Assembly: GCF_027319265.1 (NCBI RefSeq)
Contig: NZ_DAHVNP010000081.1
Location: forward strand, 1-37,343
Reading direction: 5' to 3'
DNA length: 37,343 nucleotides
Source of the DNA: Ferrimicrobium sp.
GTDB taxonomy: Bacteria > Actinomycetota > Acidimicrobiia > Acidimicrobiales > Acidimicrobiaceae
Made by a program: the position numbers and the translations under genes. The notes below the pieces were generated by a model, which ran no database searches, was not told the DNA's origin, and saw only the letters and a program-made list of their open reading frames with translations. How positions within the stretch are numbered: the first letter of the stretch is position 1; every line of letters starts with the position of its first letter. Below are positions 6,898-15,481 of the stretch, in pieces.

Positions 6898-9416
6898 CAC
6901 CGGCCAAACGCAGAACCCCTACGACCTCAGCGATGGTCACCCGCACCGTCGATGCCCAGCCGATCAGCGAGGTTGACTACCTCCATCTCGTTCTCGATAA
7001 TCGCACCATCGAGCGTGATGATCTCGCTCGCCAAATCGCCGAGCGTAACGCGCAGCTCGCTGAGATGCTGGGTTCGACGAGTTGGCGGTTGACCAAGGGA
7101 TTTCGACAGCTTTCAACCGGGCTTCGCAGCGAGGTCATCCCGCGCCTCTCCGAGGAGCTTGGACGATCCCAGCGACTCATAGCGCTCGCCGAAAAGTACA
7201 TGCCCTCGGTGGGCACACGGCTGAACCTCTCCAGCACGAGTCGGCCAGCGGCATCGACTGACCGCGCCCCGGTCATCGAAGGAGATGAAGACGAGGATGA
7301 GGAGCTCGATATCGAGCCTTATCTACGCTGGGTTCGCGAGTTCGATGATGCCATCGACGAGGATGCTATTCGCTCTTATACCGCCCAGCTTGGCTATCAG
7401 CCCACCATCTCCATCGTCATGCCGACTTATAACTCCCCCATCGTCTACCTACGCGAAGCCATCGAGTCCGTCCGCGCCCAGCTCTATCCCAATTGGCAGC
7501 TCTGCATCGTCGACGATGGTTCACTGACCGCTGAGGTGCGCGAGGTCATCACCGAGTACGTCGAGGCCGATGCGCGCATCATCGCCCATTTTCGTCCCCA
7601 TACCGGCAACATCGCTGCCGCAACCAATGACGGCATCCAGATGGCGACCGGGGAGTACGTTGGATTCCTCGATCACGACGACCTCCTCCGACCCCACGCA
7701 TTGAATTGGGTCGTCGCCACCCTCAACCAGTATCCTGACTCGGTCGTTCTCTACTCAGATGAGGACAAGCTCACCGATACCGGTCAACGCTATAGCCCCT
7801 ACTTCAAGCCAGATTTTGACCCCATCTTGCTCCTTGCCCAGAACTACATGACCCACTTCTTCGTCGTTCGCCGGGAAGAGCTCAACCAGGTCGGAGGGCA
7901 GCGAACTGGCCTGGATGGCTCCCAGGACTGGGATCTCGCGCTTCGCATCACCGAGACCGTTCGCGAAGATCAGATCCGTCATATCCCGGTCATTCTCTAT
8001 CACTGGCGAATGATCGCCGGATCAACCGCGATTCGCGTCCAACTCAAACCCGAGGCGATGCGCGCCGGCACCCAAGCCGTCGAGGATGCACTCAAGCGCC
8101 GCAGCATCGCTGCCCACCTTGAACCGGTGCTCGACGATGCCTACCATCTCGTTCACTTCGAACCAACCGGGACGCCACACGTGGCCATTGTGATCCCCAC
8201 ACGCAACCATGGGGACCTGCTCGAGCAGTGTCTCAAGAGCCTCGAGATCACTGACTACCCCGACTATGAGGTGGTGATCATCAACAACGAGAGTGATGAG
8301 CCTGCGACGCTTGAGCTCCTCGCAACTATCAGCACACTTCCTCGCCATCGCGTCCTTGACTACCCGCACCCCTTCAACTACGCCGCTATGCACAACTGGG
8401 CGATCGCCCAGATCGACGCCGACTACATCTGTATGCTCAACAACGACACTGAGGCGGTCAACGCCTCCTGGCTCACCGACATGGTGGGCATGTGCTTCCA
8501 CGACAAGATCGCCGCCGTGGGGGCCAAGCTCTGGTATCCCGATCACACCATCCAACACGCAGGGGTGATTCTTGGCATCAACGGTGAGGCCGGACACCGC
8601 TACAAGATGGCCAAAGACCACGAAATTGGGCATGGCGGACGTATCATGCTCGCCCAGCGCCTCTCGGCAGTCACGGGAGCCGCGATGCTCGTCTCCAAAG
8701 CCGCCTATGACGAAGTCGGTGGCTTTGACGAGGAGTTCACCGTCTCGCTCAATGACATCGACCTCTGTCTCAAGCTCGGCGAAGCTGGCTACCATATCGG
8801 CTATTGCCCGGCCGCACAGCTGATCCACCATGAATCAAAGTCACGGGGGATGGACACCGAACCAACCAAGAAAGGGCGCTACGGCACCGAGGTCATCCGC
8901 TACTGGAAGAAGTGGGCACTCAAGGTCTTGAACGACCCCTACCACAATCCGAACGCCTCGATCGAGGACATCGGCTGCGGGGCAGCCTGGCCACCACGGG
9001 TCCAACTCCCATGGTCAGAGCGTCTGCTCGGGATCGAGCTCCCCTGTCCACGTCCTGCCCGCTACTTCCCGTCAAACCCCATCGTCGTGGAACCAGGGGG
9101 CGAGATCGAATGCAATCTGGTCCTCCCTGATCAACTGGATCCTCGGATCGACCAGGTGACCTTCTGGGCGATGGAGATCGAGCCCTACGCAATCGAGGAC
9201 CACGCCTTTGTGATCGACGAGACGACCGTAAAGGCCGTGCCCTCGTGGCTGCATTTTGATCCCGTCACCATCAGACTCGAAGACCCCCGACATACCCCCT
9301 CGACCCTCCGGCTGCGCCATGAGGGCAACACCCCCATCCTCCTCGAAGCGGTCACCATCGACGGGGCCCTCACCCTCCGCGTGAAGGTTGAACAGAAGTC
9401 CAGCTCGAACAGCTGA
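6894..9416 (+). CDS. Tandem GT2-family glycosyltransferase with N-terminal coiled coil
   Basis: An 840-residue cytoplasmic protein with two GT-A glycosyltransferase domains of family 2. Residues about 20-70 form a helical segment ending in MLGSTSWRLT (58-67), then an acidic linker. The first GT2 domain starts at PTISIVMPTYN (170) and keeps VDDGS (206-210), LDHDD (259-263, the metal-binding DxD) and YSDED (287-291). The second starts at PHVAIVIPTRN (428) and keeps LNNDTE (515-520) and NDIDLCL (620-626). A C-terminal beta-rich region (about 715-840) may bind glycan. This architecture belongs to glycosyltransferases that build cell-surface polysaccharides. The ATG at 6894 overlaps the purL stop and has GGAG upstream, so the frame's upstream extension was not used. 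Sugar and acceptor cannot be told. Confidence 0.9.
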   Translation: MTPAKRRTPTTSAMVTRTVDAQPISEVDYLHLVLDNRTIERDDLARQIAERNAQLAEMLGSTSWRLTKGFRQLSTGLRSEVIPRLSEELGRSQRLIALAEKYMPSVGTRLNLSSTSRPAASTDRAPVIEGDEDEDEELDIEPYLRWVREFDDAIDEDAIRSYTAQLGYQPTISIVMPTYNSPIVYLREAIESVRAQLYPNWQLCIVDDGSLTAEVREVITEYVEADARIIAHFRPHTGNIAAATNDGIQMATGEYVGFLDHDDLLRPHALNWVVATLNQYPDSVVLYSDEDKLTDTGQRYSPYFKPDFDPILLLAQNYMTHFFVVRREELNQVGGQRTGLDGSQDWDLALRITETVREDQIRHIPVILYHWRMIAGSTAIRVQLKPEAMRAGTQAVEDALKRRSIAAHLEPVLDDAYHLVHFEPTGTPHVAIVIPTRNHGDLLEQCLKSLEITDYPDYEVVIINNESDEPATLELLATISTLPRHRVLDYPHPFNYAAMHNWAIAQIDADYICMLNNDTEAVNASWLTDMVGMCFHDKIAAVGAKLWYPDHTIQHAGVILGINGEAGHRYKMAKDHEIGHGGRIMLAQRLSAVTGAAMLVSKAAYDEVGGFDEEFTVSLNDIDLCLKLGEAGYHIGYCPAAQLIHHESKSRGMDTEPTKKGRYGTEVIRYWKKWALKVLNDPYHNPNASIEDIGCGAAWPPRVQLPWSERLLGIELPCPRPARYFPSNPIVVEPGGEIECNLVLPDQLDPRIDQVTFWAMEIEPYAIEDHAFVIDETTVKAVPSWLHFDPVTIRLEDPRHTPSTLRLRHEGNTPILLEAVTIDGALTLRVKVEQKSSSNS

Positions 9417-9465
9417 TCAAGGGCCAGTGTGCCCCCGTGACCACCAACTGGGCCAATCATGTTGC

Positions 9466-12400
9466 TTATCCGTTGAACGTTTCAGGTGGGGATCCAGCTG
9501 AAGTCGCATCACTCGGAGCAGCGGACGTGCCAGCCGTTGTAGTATCCGATTGAGTGAACCCAAAGGCACCAGGCAGACCATCGCTTGGATATCCCGTCGG
9601 TGTGAAAAGCCCATCGCCGTTCGCCAGCAAGTCGTAGTTGTTGGATGCGTATGAGTCCTGGTAAGAGGCGTACTCTGACTCCATCCCGGTCGAGTTGACA
9701 GACGCGCTTGTGAACTGACCTCCAGCCGAAACCTGCGGGAGGATCGAAAGTGCGTTACAAGGCGCTGACGTGTAGCCAGGGTACGGATTGAGCGCGCAGA
9801 TATTGTCGGCTGAAATATTAGAAAACATCGGACTTTCCATGATCCACTCGGCGGATTCGGTTCCGGGAGAACCGCCGAAGATCGAGCCGTAGATGGATGC
9901 CTCGAACGTCTCGGTAATCGAGTAGCTCGCGTTCTGTGTTACGTCGGTCAGGGTCATGGTCCAGTTCTGCGAAGCGTTCTTCACGATAGCGACCGACATG
10001 GTATCGCCAGGCTCGACAGTGATGGGGGTTCCGCTTGATGTCTCAAGCGAGACGTAGGTAGCTGGCGCTGCATCAGACGGAGTGATCGTCTCGACCCACG
10101 GTTGCACCTGGAAGTTCGGGGAAACATCAACCCCCGCTTGGATAAGTTGCTGGCTGCTCTCGCCGTCAATACCAACCCACTCGGCGAGGGTACAAAGCCC
10201 ACCCGGCTCGGTATTGGTGCAGATCGTGTTTTGGGTCGTGCTCAGGGTCGGGACGACGAACGTACCGCTGACTGAGGTGATCGCATCCGATGCGGACGAG
10301 GCATTATCGATCATTCCGGCCCAGTTGTAAGCCTCTGTTATGGAGATGGGAACAGTAGAAGAGCTCGTGTTGGTTATCGAGATTGGGACCGTAGCAAAAA
10401 CGACTCCTGTTGAGGACTCGATCGACACGTCGAGGTTGTTCAGATCGCTCGATAGCGTGCCAGCGATCGCGCCAGATGCGCTAAAAGTCAATGAGGACGG
10501 CCATATTGTGCCAGCGTTGGACTCTGCGAACGTATATCCGTTGCCCTCTGATGTTGGCACGGCCAACTGAATGTCAGGCGATGAGCCAGAACTAAACGAA
10601 CTCGATGAGAGAGTCGGGGCCAAGAGTGTAACGCCAATATCTTCGCTGGTGGACTTTCCTCCCGAGGTGACCGTAATCGGCTGCGCATAGGTTTGGCCCA
10701 TACTGCTCGCACTTACGTTTGCTGTGTTGAGCACGAGCGTGCTCCCGCTCGCCATCACCGGGTCCGATCCCGTGCTGGCATCTGACCAACTGTAGATGCC
10801 ATCGCCGCCGGTTGCCTGGAGTTGCACTGCATTGAGTGGATACATCGATACAGACGTTGGGTTCGTGATCGTCGGAGCGAGCTCTACGACGTTGATAGCG
10901 ACTGTACCGTAGCCAATGGTCGTCCCGTCGTAACGGATTCCAACCCCAAGGCCAGACACACTCGAAGATATCGTACCGGTGATCGTTCCAGATGACGAGA
11001 GGTAGAGACCGCTCGGCCAACTACCTGTCAACGTGTAGGAATACCCTGCCCCGCTAGGATTTTGAGCAACTTCCAACTGTTCATTGACGGAGTACTCCGG
11101 GGTGGTGCTGGTGGTCGCCGGTGTGCTCGTGGTGAACGTGGATGTCTCAAGGGTTGCTTGAGGGTACGTGATCCCAACCGTGGCGCTCGCCGATGTCCCG
11201 TCGCCGGAGACGGTGAGGCTGAGAGCTGTAGGGATGGTCCCGGTAAAGGCGCTCAGGGTCGAGGGGTCGAGGGTTAACTGACCGGACGATGAGAGGGTGA
11301 GCCAGCTCGGTAGTGAACTCGCACTCCACATGTAGCTGCCGTTACCACCACTTGCTTGGAGCTGCACCGGCGCTCCTGCGATGAGACTGATCGATGTCGT
11401 GCTGATCGATACAGGGGTTGGCGAAGGCTGTGGCTGAGGCTGTGGATTGGGTTGAGGCTGTGGTTGAGGCTGTGGATTGGGTTGAGGCTGTGGTTGTTGT
11501 GCTTGAATAACAAATCGCTGGGGTGCCTTGGGTGGAATAACAATGGCCAACTTCCCGTGATCCATAGGAACGTTTGGAAGTGCTGGTGCGCCACCAATCG
11601 CCAAGACTTGCCCGTTGCCAAGAATGACGTAATAACCCGATCCATTGGGGTTCTGCATCAAACTCGATGCTTTGGCCGGTAGCGGATGAGCACCCGATAG
11701 GCCCGTATAACCAAGGCCATAGGTCGAACCAGAGAACTTAGCATCGCCGAAGTCAAAGACCCCTCCGTCAGCTCCCACCATGTAGTAGCCGTTGCCCGAT
11801 GGAGTGGCAATCGCACCGATGATTGGGGCGTTCAGGGGCTTGGAACCAGACAGACCCGTGAGGCCATAGGTATAGGTTGAGCCGAGGAATGGAGCGTTGC
11901 CAAAGTCAAAGACACCTCCATCTTTGGCGATCAACCAATAGCCCTCCCCCGAGGAGGTTGAGACAATAGCAGTGATCGGCGCATTGAGCGGTTTTGCACC
12001 CAAGAGTCCGGTGACTCCATAGGTGTAGGTGGAGCCGAGGAATGGAGCGTTGCCAAAGTTGAACACCCCTCCATCTGATGCCACGAGCCAGTAGCCACCG
12101 CCAGACGGGTCGGCTGCGATTCCGACGATTGGGGCGTTCAGGGGCTTGGAACCAGACAGACCTGTTAACCCATCGGTATAGGTATCGCCATAATACTTTG
12201 CGTCACCATAGGCATAGACGTGACCGGACTTGGTGACGATCCAATAGCCGCCTCCATCAGGTGTTGGAGCTGCGCCAACAATCGTGTGAGATCCACTCAC
12301 CGAACCATAGGCCTGCGCCCCATTTTCGCCGGTCACCGTGCCAGTCTGGGAGATCGCAATAAAGCCGGATCCTTGCTGAGAAGTACTTGCATAAGCAGTT

Positions 12401-12477
12401 GGTGTCGCCAAGACAACTGATGCAGCGAGCAACGCACCACTTGATGCCAGCGCTAGTAGTGACTTCCTGATTCGCAT
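9466..12477 (-). CDS. Secreted G1-family (eqolisin) glutamic peptidase with N-terminal repeats and Ig-like region
   Basis: A 1003-residue exported protein. MRIRKSLLAL followed by a hydrophobic core and AYA (28-30) is a Sec signal peptide. Residues about 35-305 hold five to six repeats of roughly 51 residues of the GGYW(L/I)V..DGGVF.FG.A.F.GSTY type, probably propeller-like. A Gln/Pro/Asn linker (328-355) follows, then an Ig-like Ser/Thr-rich region (about 356-705). The C-terminal domain matches peptidase family G1: NWAG (718-721), TFVVP, EWVGIDG, LIQAGVD with candidate catalytic Gln780, and SAEWIMESP with Glu877/Glu881, one of which should be the catalytic Glu. These enzymes work at acid pH. 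The ATG at 12477 has AGAAGG upstream; the frame extends 44 codons further without protein-like sequence. Confidence 0.85.
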   Translation of the reverse strand: MRIRKSLLALASSGALLAASVVLATPTAYASTSQQGSGFIAISQTGTVTGENGAQAYGSVSGSHTIVGAAPTPDGGGYWIVTKSGHVYAYGDAKYYGDTYTDGLTGLSGSKPLNAPIVGIAADPSGGGYWLVASDGGVFNFGNAPFLGSTYTYGVTGLLGAKPLNAPITAIVSTSSGEGYWLIAKDGGVFDFGNAPFLGSTYTYGLTGLSGSKPLNAPIIGAIATPSGNGYYMVGADGGVFDFGDAKFSGSTYGLGYTGLSGAHPLPAKASSLMQNPNGSGYYVILGNGQVLAIGGAPALPNVPMDHGKLAIVIPPKAPQRFVIQAQQPQPQPNPQPQPQPQPNPQPQPQPSPTPVSISTTSISLIAGAPVQLQASGGNGSYMWSASSLPSWLTLSSSGQLTLDPSTLSAFTGTIPTALSLTVSGDGTSASATVGITYPQATLETSTFTTSTPATTSTTPEYSVNEQLEVAQNPSGAGYSYTLTGSWPSGLYLSSSGTITGTISSSVSGLGVGIRYDGTTIGYGTVAINVVELAPTITNPTSVSMYPLNAVQLQATGGDGIYSWSDASTGSDPVMASGSTLVLNTANVSASSMGQTYAQPITVTSGGKSTSEDIGVTLLAPTLSSSSFSSGSSPDIQLAVPTSEGNGYTFAESNAGTIWPSSLTFSASGAIAGTLSSDLNNLDVSIESSTGVVFATVPISITNTSSSTVPISITEAYNWAGMIDNASSASDAITSVSGTFVVPTLSTTQNTICTNTEPGGLCTLAEWVGIDGESSQQLIQAGVDVSPNFQVQPWVETITPSDAAPATYVSLETSSGTPITVEPGDTMSVAIVKNASQNWTMTLTDVTQNASYSITETFEASIYGSIFGGSPGTESAEWIMESPMFSNISADNICALNPYPGYTSAPCNALSILPQVSAGGQFTSASVNSTGMESEYASYQDSYASNNYDLLANGDGLFTPTGYPSDGLPGAFGFTQSDTTTAGTSAAPSDATSAGSPPETFNG
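11430..11495. repeat. DNA repeat encoding the Gln/Pro/Asn linker
   Basis: A short GGTTGAGGCTGTGGTTGAGG-like unit is repeated in direct orientation within the peptidase gene. It encodes the alternating Gln-Pro/Asn-Pro linker (residues 328-350) between the N-terminal repeats and the Ig-like region. Its length may vary between strains by slippage in multiples of six bases. Confidence 0.6.
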
Positions 12478-12813
12478 ACTGATACCTTCTGTTCTGCCAA
12501 CATGGATGTATCGGCATGCAGATATTGGTTCTGAACGCGCAGTGGCATCATGCTCGCAACGATAAACAGAAGACAAGGTTTGAATAACCCGGGTTGTGCG
12601 TCCTGGCAAAGCCGCCAGAGAACGCAGTAGTGCGGGCGATGCACAGCCGTAGGTAGCTCCAGATCACTTGGTGTGATAAGGCCTTCACGCGCAACAAGAC
12701 CCAACCTTCAATCGAGCGCGCGTGAGATCCGCCACGTCTTTGCGAACAATCTGTACCAAAGAATCACTATGTGACAAGAGATCACCAGTGACTGAGGTTC
12801 ACCATTGTGTAGA
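12478..12813. other. Intergenic region upstream of the G1 peptidase
   Basis: No gene is supported. It should hold the peptidase promoter and the 3' end of the preceding glycosyltransferase transcript. A perfect 10-bp palindrome AACCCGGGTT lies at 12586-12595. A weak minus-strand TTGTCT - 18 bases - CATGAT pair downstream of it (about 12546-12575) is the best promoter candidate I can see, but it is not compelling. Confidence 0.4.
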
Positions 12814-15174
12814 TCAGGGTGCGTCTTGCATCTTCGTTCCCAATCGTTCCCAAAGAAAGGAGGCGAGCCGATCAAAGGTCAGGTCGCCAAGCACACTGGC
12901 ACGCCCGGCAAGACCGAGCCGTTGCGCCTCATCGGGGTGTTCAACCACCCAGCGCATCGCGGTGGCCGCAGCGTCGAGATCGGGGTCTGCCCAGACCGAG
13001 GAGCCAGGATAGGCAGGGATACCTGGACCGATTGGCACGAGCTCGTAGTCGACAAGGAGGCTGTTGGCAGGGTTCATAAACTCAAGATTCCCCGAATACC
13101 CGGTCCCGATCACGGGTCGCCCACGGGCCATCGCCTCGGCCAGTGTGAGACCAAATCCCTCGGCCCGATGCAACGACACATAGGCGGTCGTCTCGCCCAT
13201 CAGGCTACTCATCACCTCCGTGGGGAGATACTCCTCGATCAGATAGACATCGCTTCGCTCGCCACAGAGCGCGCGTAGGTGTTCACGATCAGCGCGACAA
13301 TGGCCCCCATTGATGCTCTTGATCACGAGTGTTGGTCCTTCCCCTTCCTCGAAGGCTCGCGAAAAGGCATGAACAAGTCCAAGCGGGTTTTTGCGCTCGA
13401 AAACACTTAGGTAGTCAAAGACAAACAGGAAATAAGTCCCCTCTGGGAGGGAAAGCATCCGTCGGTCGAGTGGTTGATGTGGGCCAGGGTCACGAATGGG
13501 AACCGGCATCACGCTGACCGGCTTGACGGTCTTAGCGGCGATGGCTTCACGGGAGAACTCCGACAACGCCCAGATCTCGTCGACGAGCTCCAGTGACTCA
13601 GCGTACGCAGGAAAGTCTGCTACCTCCCATGCCCAGAGACCAACCAGATAGCAATCACGCAAAAGACTACGCCCGACCTCACGTGCCACCACCGGCAGCT
13701 GCTCAGCGGTGATCGTGGCGATGGTAACGGAATAACGATCAACAGAGGCGTGATCGACAAACTCCGTTCGCAACCGGCCAACGGTCTTCTCGCTCGTGTG
13801 GATCGCATAGGGAAGACCGGCGAGACGCACGCCGTCCACGAGGAGACGTGCGACTTCGCCAACTCCAAGCCCAGAGGAGAAGTAGCCGACAAGGTTTACA
13901 CCAGGGCTCCGTTGAACCACCGGATCAACCTCTGGCGCCGGAGTGGATTTGGATGGCAAAAAATTCGCCGCTTTACCGAGATCTGCATCATGAGGGGTGG
14001 TCCATGCCCACTGGAGAAAGTTACCCTCATCAGCTCCCACTGGGTTTGCAAATACCGCTTGGAGATCAGGACGGACCCTCCAGAGCGCATAGAGAAAACG
14101 ATTGACCCGTGTCTCGGCAAAGGCGGGTTCTCGCCACCAGGCAAGAAAGGCTGCATCGTTGCCCATCCCCGGAGGTGATGGCGGTTCCTCACCGGATACC
14201 TTAGCTCTGGTCAGCTCACGGTGGAAAAGGTGGCGAAGCCGTGGCGTCAACACCGTTCCGTCGGAGAGTCGATCAAAGAGGTAGATCGGTACGGCAACTG
14301 CCTCGATAACCCCCGAAAGCGCCTCCTGGTATCGCCCGCACAGCTCGCAAAGTTCTGGCGACTCGCTGAGGAGTACTCTCGGATTGGCCGTTGTCTCCTC
14401 ACTGAGCAGCCAAGGGGTTGTAGCACAATAGCCCCGGAAACGCAGCGTGCGTAGCGGGAGACCATTGACGAGGTAACGTTCCCCACTGCGAGTGATTCGA
14501 CGCTCATGGAGGTTCCAATGGGCTAGCGCATAGCCAACGTCAGAGAGTACGTGGGCATCCGAGGTGTGGACAAGGACATCAAGCCATCGACGCCCCCCAA
14601 GGGGCCATTCTGGGGCTCCACTGAGGAAATCAGCCAAGCTTCGTGTCTGCCATGACCCGAGCATCGCCGCTCGCCGGCGACTGATGGCAAGAAACCCCTC
14701 CTCAAGGAAGCCATCTACAAGGATCTGCTCCTCGGTTGGCAAGAGACCGTCACGCTGGGGCAAAGAATGAAAGCGCGGCGTCACCACCATGCCGTGTCTG
14801 TCCGCCAGGGCAAAGAGATCATCCAGGCGACCACCCACATAGGAGTCAGGGGATAGATACAACGCAGTCCTGGCCCCACCAGCGAGCACCAGTGCTAAGG
14901 CCCATGGCCGGAGCACGACTCCGAGTTCCTCGATGCTCAAGACCGTCGTCAGCTCGAAGAGCAAGACGTCGTCGATCGGTAACGTATCGAGCCCTACGAC
15001 ATGGAGAAGCTGGTGGGATCCATCGTCGGCCAAGGGCTCCTCCTGATGGAGGAGGTCAACCCTGACGATGGTCATCTCCACCTCTGGATTGCTCTCGGCG
15101 AGTGACTTCGCTAGCGCCATGGCACCCGGTAGCGTGGCACCCGTCGCAACGGTCACCACCTGATGGGGTCTCAA
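12814..15174 (-). CDS. GT-A-like / GT4 fusion glycosyltransferase
   Basis: About 786 residues with two glycosyltransferase folds. Residues 1-400 resemble a nucleotide-sugar GT-A domain: an ATGATLPGAMALAKSL start, then ALYLSPDSYVGGRLDDLF (104-121), where relatives carry YLDPD; here the first Asp of the DxD-like motif is Ser. Residues about 425-780 are a GT-B domain of family GT4: VGYFSSGLGVGEVARLL (429-445), LFVFDYLSVFERKNP (583-597) and EGFGLTLAE (672-680), the E-x7-E donor-site motif. No signal or membrane segment, so cytoplasmic. The first standard start is the TTG at 15174, which lacks a ribosome binding site; a strong GAGGAGG about 30 bases upstream lies in the same open frame, so initiation may be at an ATC (15198). 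Confidence 0.88.
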   Translation of the reverse strand: MRPHQVVTVATGATLPGAMALAKSLAESNPEVEMTIVRVDLLHQEEPLADDGSHQLLHVVGLDTLPIDDVLLFELTTVLSIEELGVVLRPWALALVLAGGARTALYLSPDSYVGGRLDDLFALADRHGMVVTPRFHSLPQRDGLLPTEEQILVDGFLEEGFLAISRRRAAMLGSWQTRSLADFLSGAPEWPLGGRRWLDVLVHTSDAHVLSDVGYALAHWNLHERRITRSGERYLVNGLPLRTLRFRGYCATTPWLLSEETTANPRVLLSESPELCELCGRYQEALSGVIEAVAVPIYLFDRLSDGTVLTPRLRHLFHRELTRAKVSGEEPPSPPGMGNDAAFLAWWREPAFAETRVNRFLYALWRVRPDLQAVFANPVGADEGNFLQWAWTTPHDADLGKAANFLPSKSTPAPEVDPVVQRSPGVNLVGYFSSGLGVGEVARLLVDGVRLAGLPYAIHTSEKTVGRLRTEFVDHASVDRYSVTIATITAEQLPVVAREVGRSLLRDCYLVGLWAWEVADFPAYAESLELVDEIWALSEFSREAIAAKTVKPVSVMPVPIRDPGPHQPLDRRMLSLPEGTYFLFVFDYLSVFERKNPLGLVHAFSRAFEEGEGPTLVIKSINGGHCRADREHLRALCGERSDVYLIEEYLPTEVMSSLMGETTAYVSLHRAEGFGLTLAEAMARGRPVIGTGYSGNLEFMNPANSLLVDYELVPIGPGIPAYPGSSVWADPDLDAAATAMRWVVEHPDEAQRLGLAGRASVLGDLTFDRLASFLWERLGTKMQDAP

Positions 15175-15238
15175 AGGATGGAGTACTGTTCGATCGATGA
15201 CAACCTCCTCAAGTCAAGAACGACCCCGACTAGGAGAC

Positions 15239-15283
15239 TCAGCCTATCCCGAGTCCGACGGGCACAGGAACTCCTCCTGCCAT
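15239..15283 (-). CDS. Possible 14-residue leader peptide upstream of the GT fusion gene
   Basis: The minus strand has AAGGAGA (15291-15297), a 7-base gap, and ATG (15281-15283), then 14 codons encoding a Gly/Val/Pro-rich peptide (MAGGVPVPVGLGIG) and TGA. It ends about 40 bases before the GAGGAGG that should serve the GT gene. The ribosome binding site is better than that of most genes here, but so short an ORF can arise by chance. Confidence 0.25.
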   Translation of the reverse strand: MAGGVPVPVGLGIG

Positions 15284-15402
15284 CGCCTAATCTCCTTGCA
15301 TCGAAGCGCACAGGGGACCACAATGCACAGAGCGGTATTGCTGATCGAGTTCAGTACGGGCCAATGGAAGGCTCCGCCCAATATGGTCTAAACAGACACC
15401 GA

Positions 15403-15474
15403 GTTGCCAGGGTTGCCAGGGTTGTCAGGGTTGCCAGGGTTGTCAGGGTTGTCAGGGTTGTCAGGGTTGCCAGT
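15403..15474. repeat. Eight tandem copies of a 9-bp repeat
   Basis: The unit GTTGYCAGG runs without interruption from 15403: copies 1, 2, 4 and 8 have C at position 5 and copies 3, 5, 6 and 7 have T; the last copy ends in T instead of G. It lies 8 bases beyond the stop codon of the PilZ gene (minus strand). Read on the minus strand in a frame offset from the gene, it would encode Asn-Pro-Asp/Gly repeats, so it may be the remnant of a repetitive C-terminal tail. Confidence 0.9.
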
Positions 15475-15481
15475 TGCGTGG

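Larger units (their letters stand above)
15175..15481. other. Intergenic region between the PilZ gene and the GT fusion gene
   Basis: It contains a 9-bp tandem repeat (15403-15474) directly after the PilZ stop, a possible 14-codon leader ORF (15239-15283) and the strong GAGGAGG (15203-15209) upstream of the GT gene. No full gene is supported. Confidence 0.55.

Noticed and set aside
8022-8831. Minus ORF of 269 codons inside the 6894 glycosyltransferase
   Set aside because: Lies wholly antisense to a conserved GT2 gene; its sequence is the mirror of those codons.
15403-15474. CRISPR-like or telomere-like array
   Set aside because: Units are 9 bp with no spacers, so not CRISPR; position inside a housekeeping region argues against a chromosome end.
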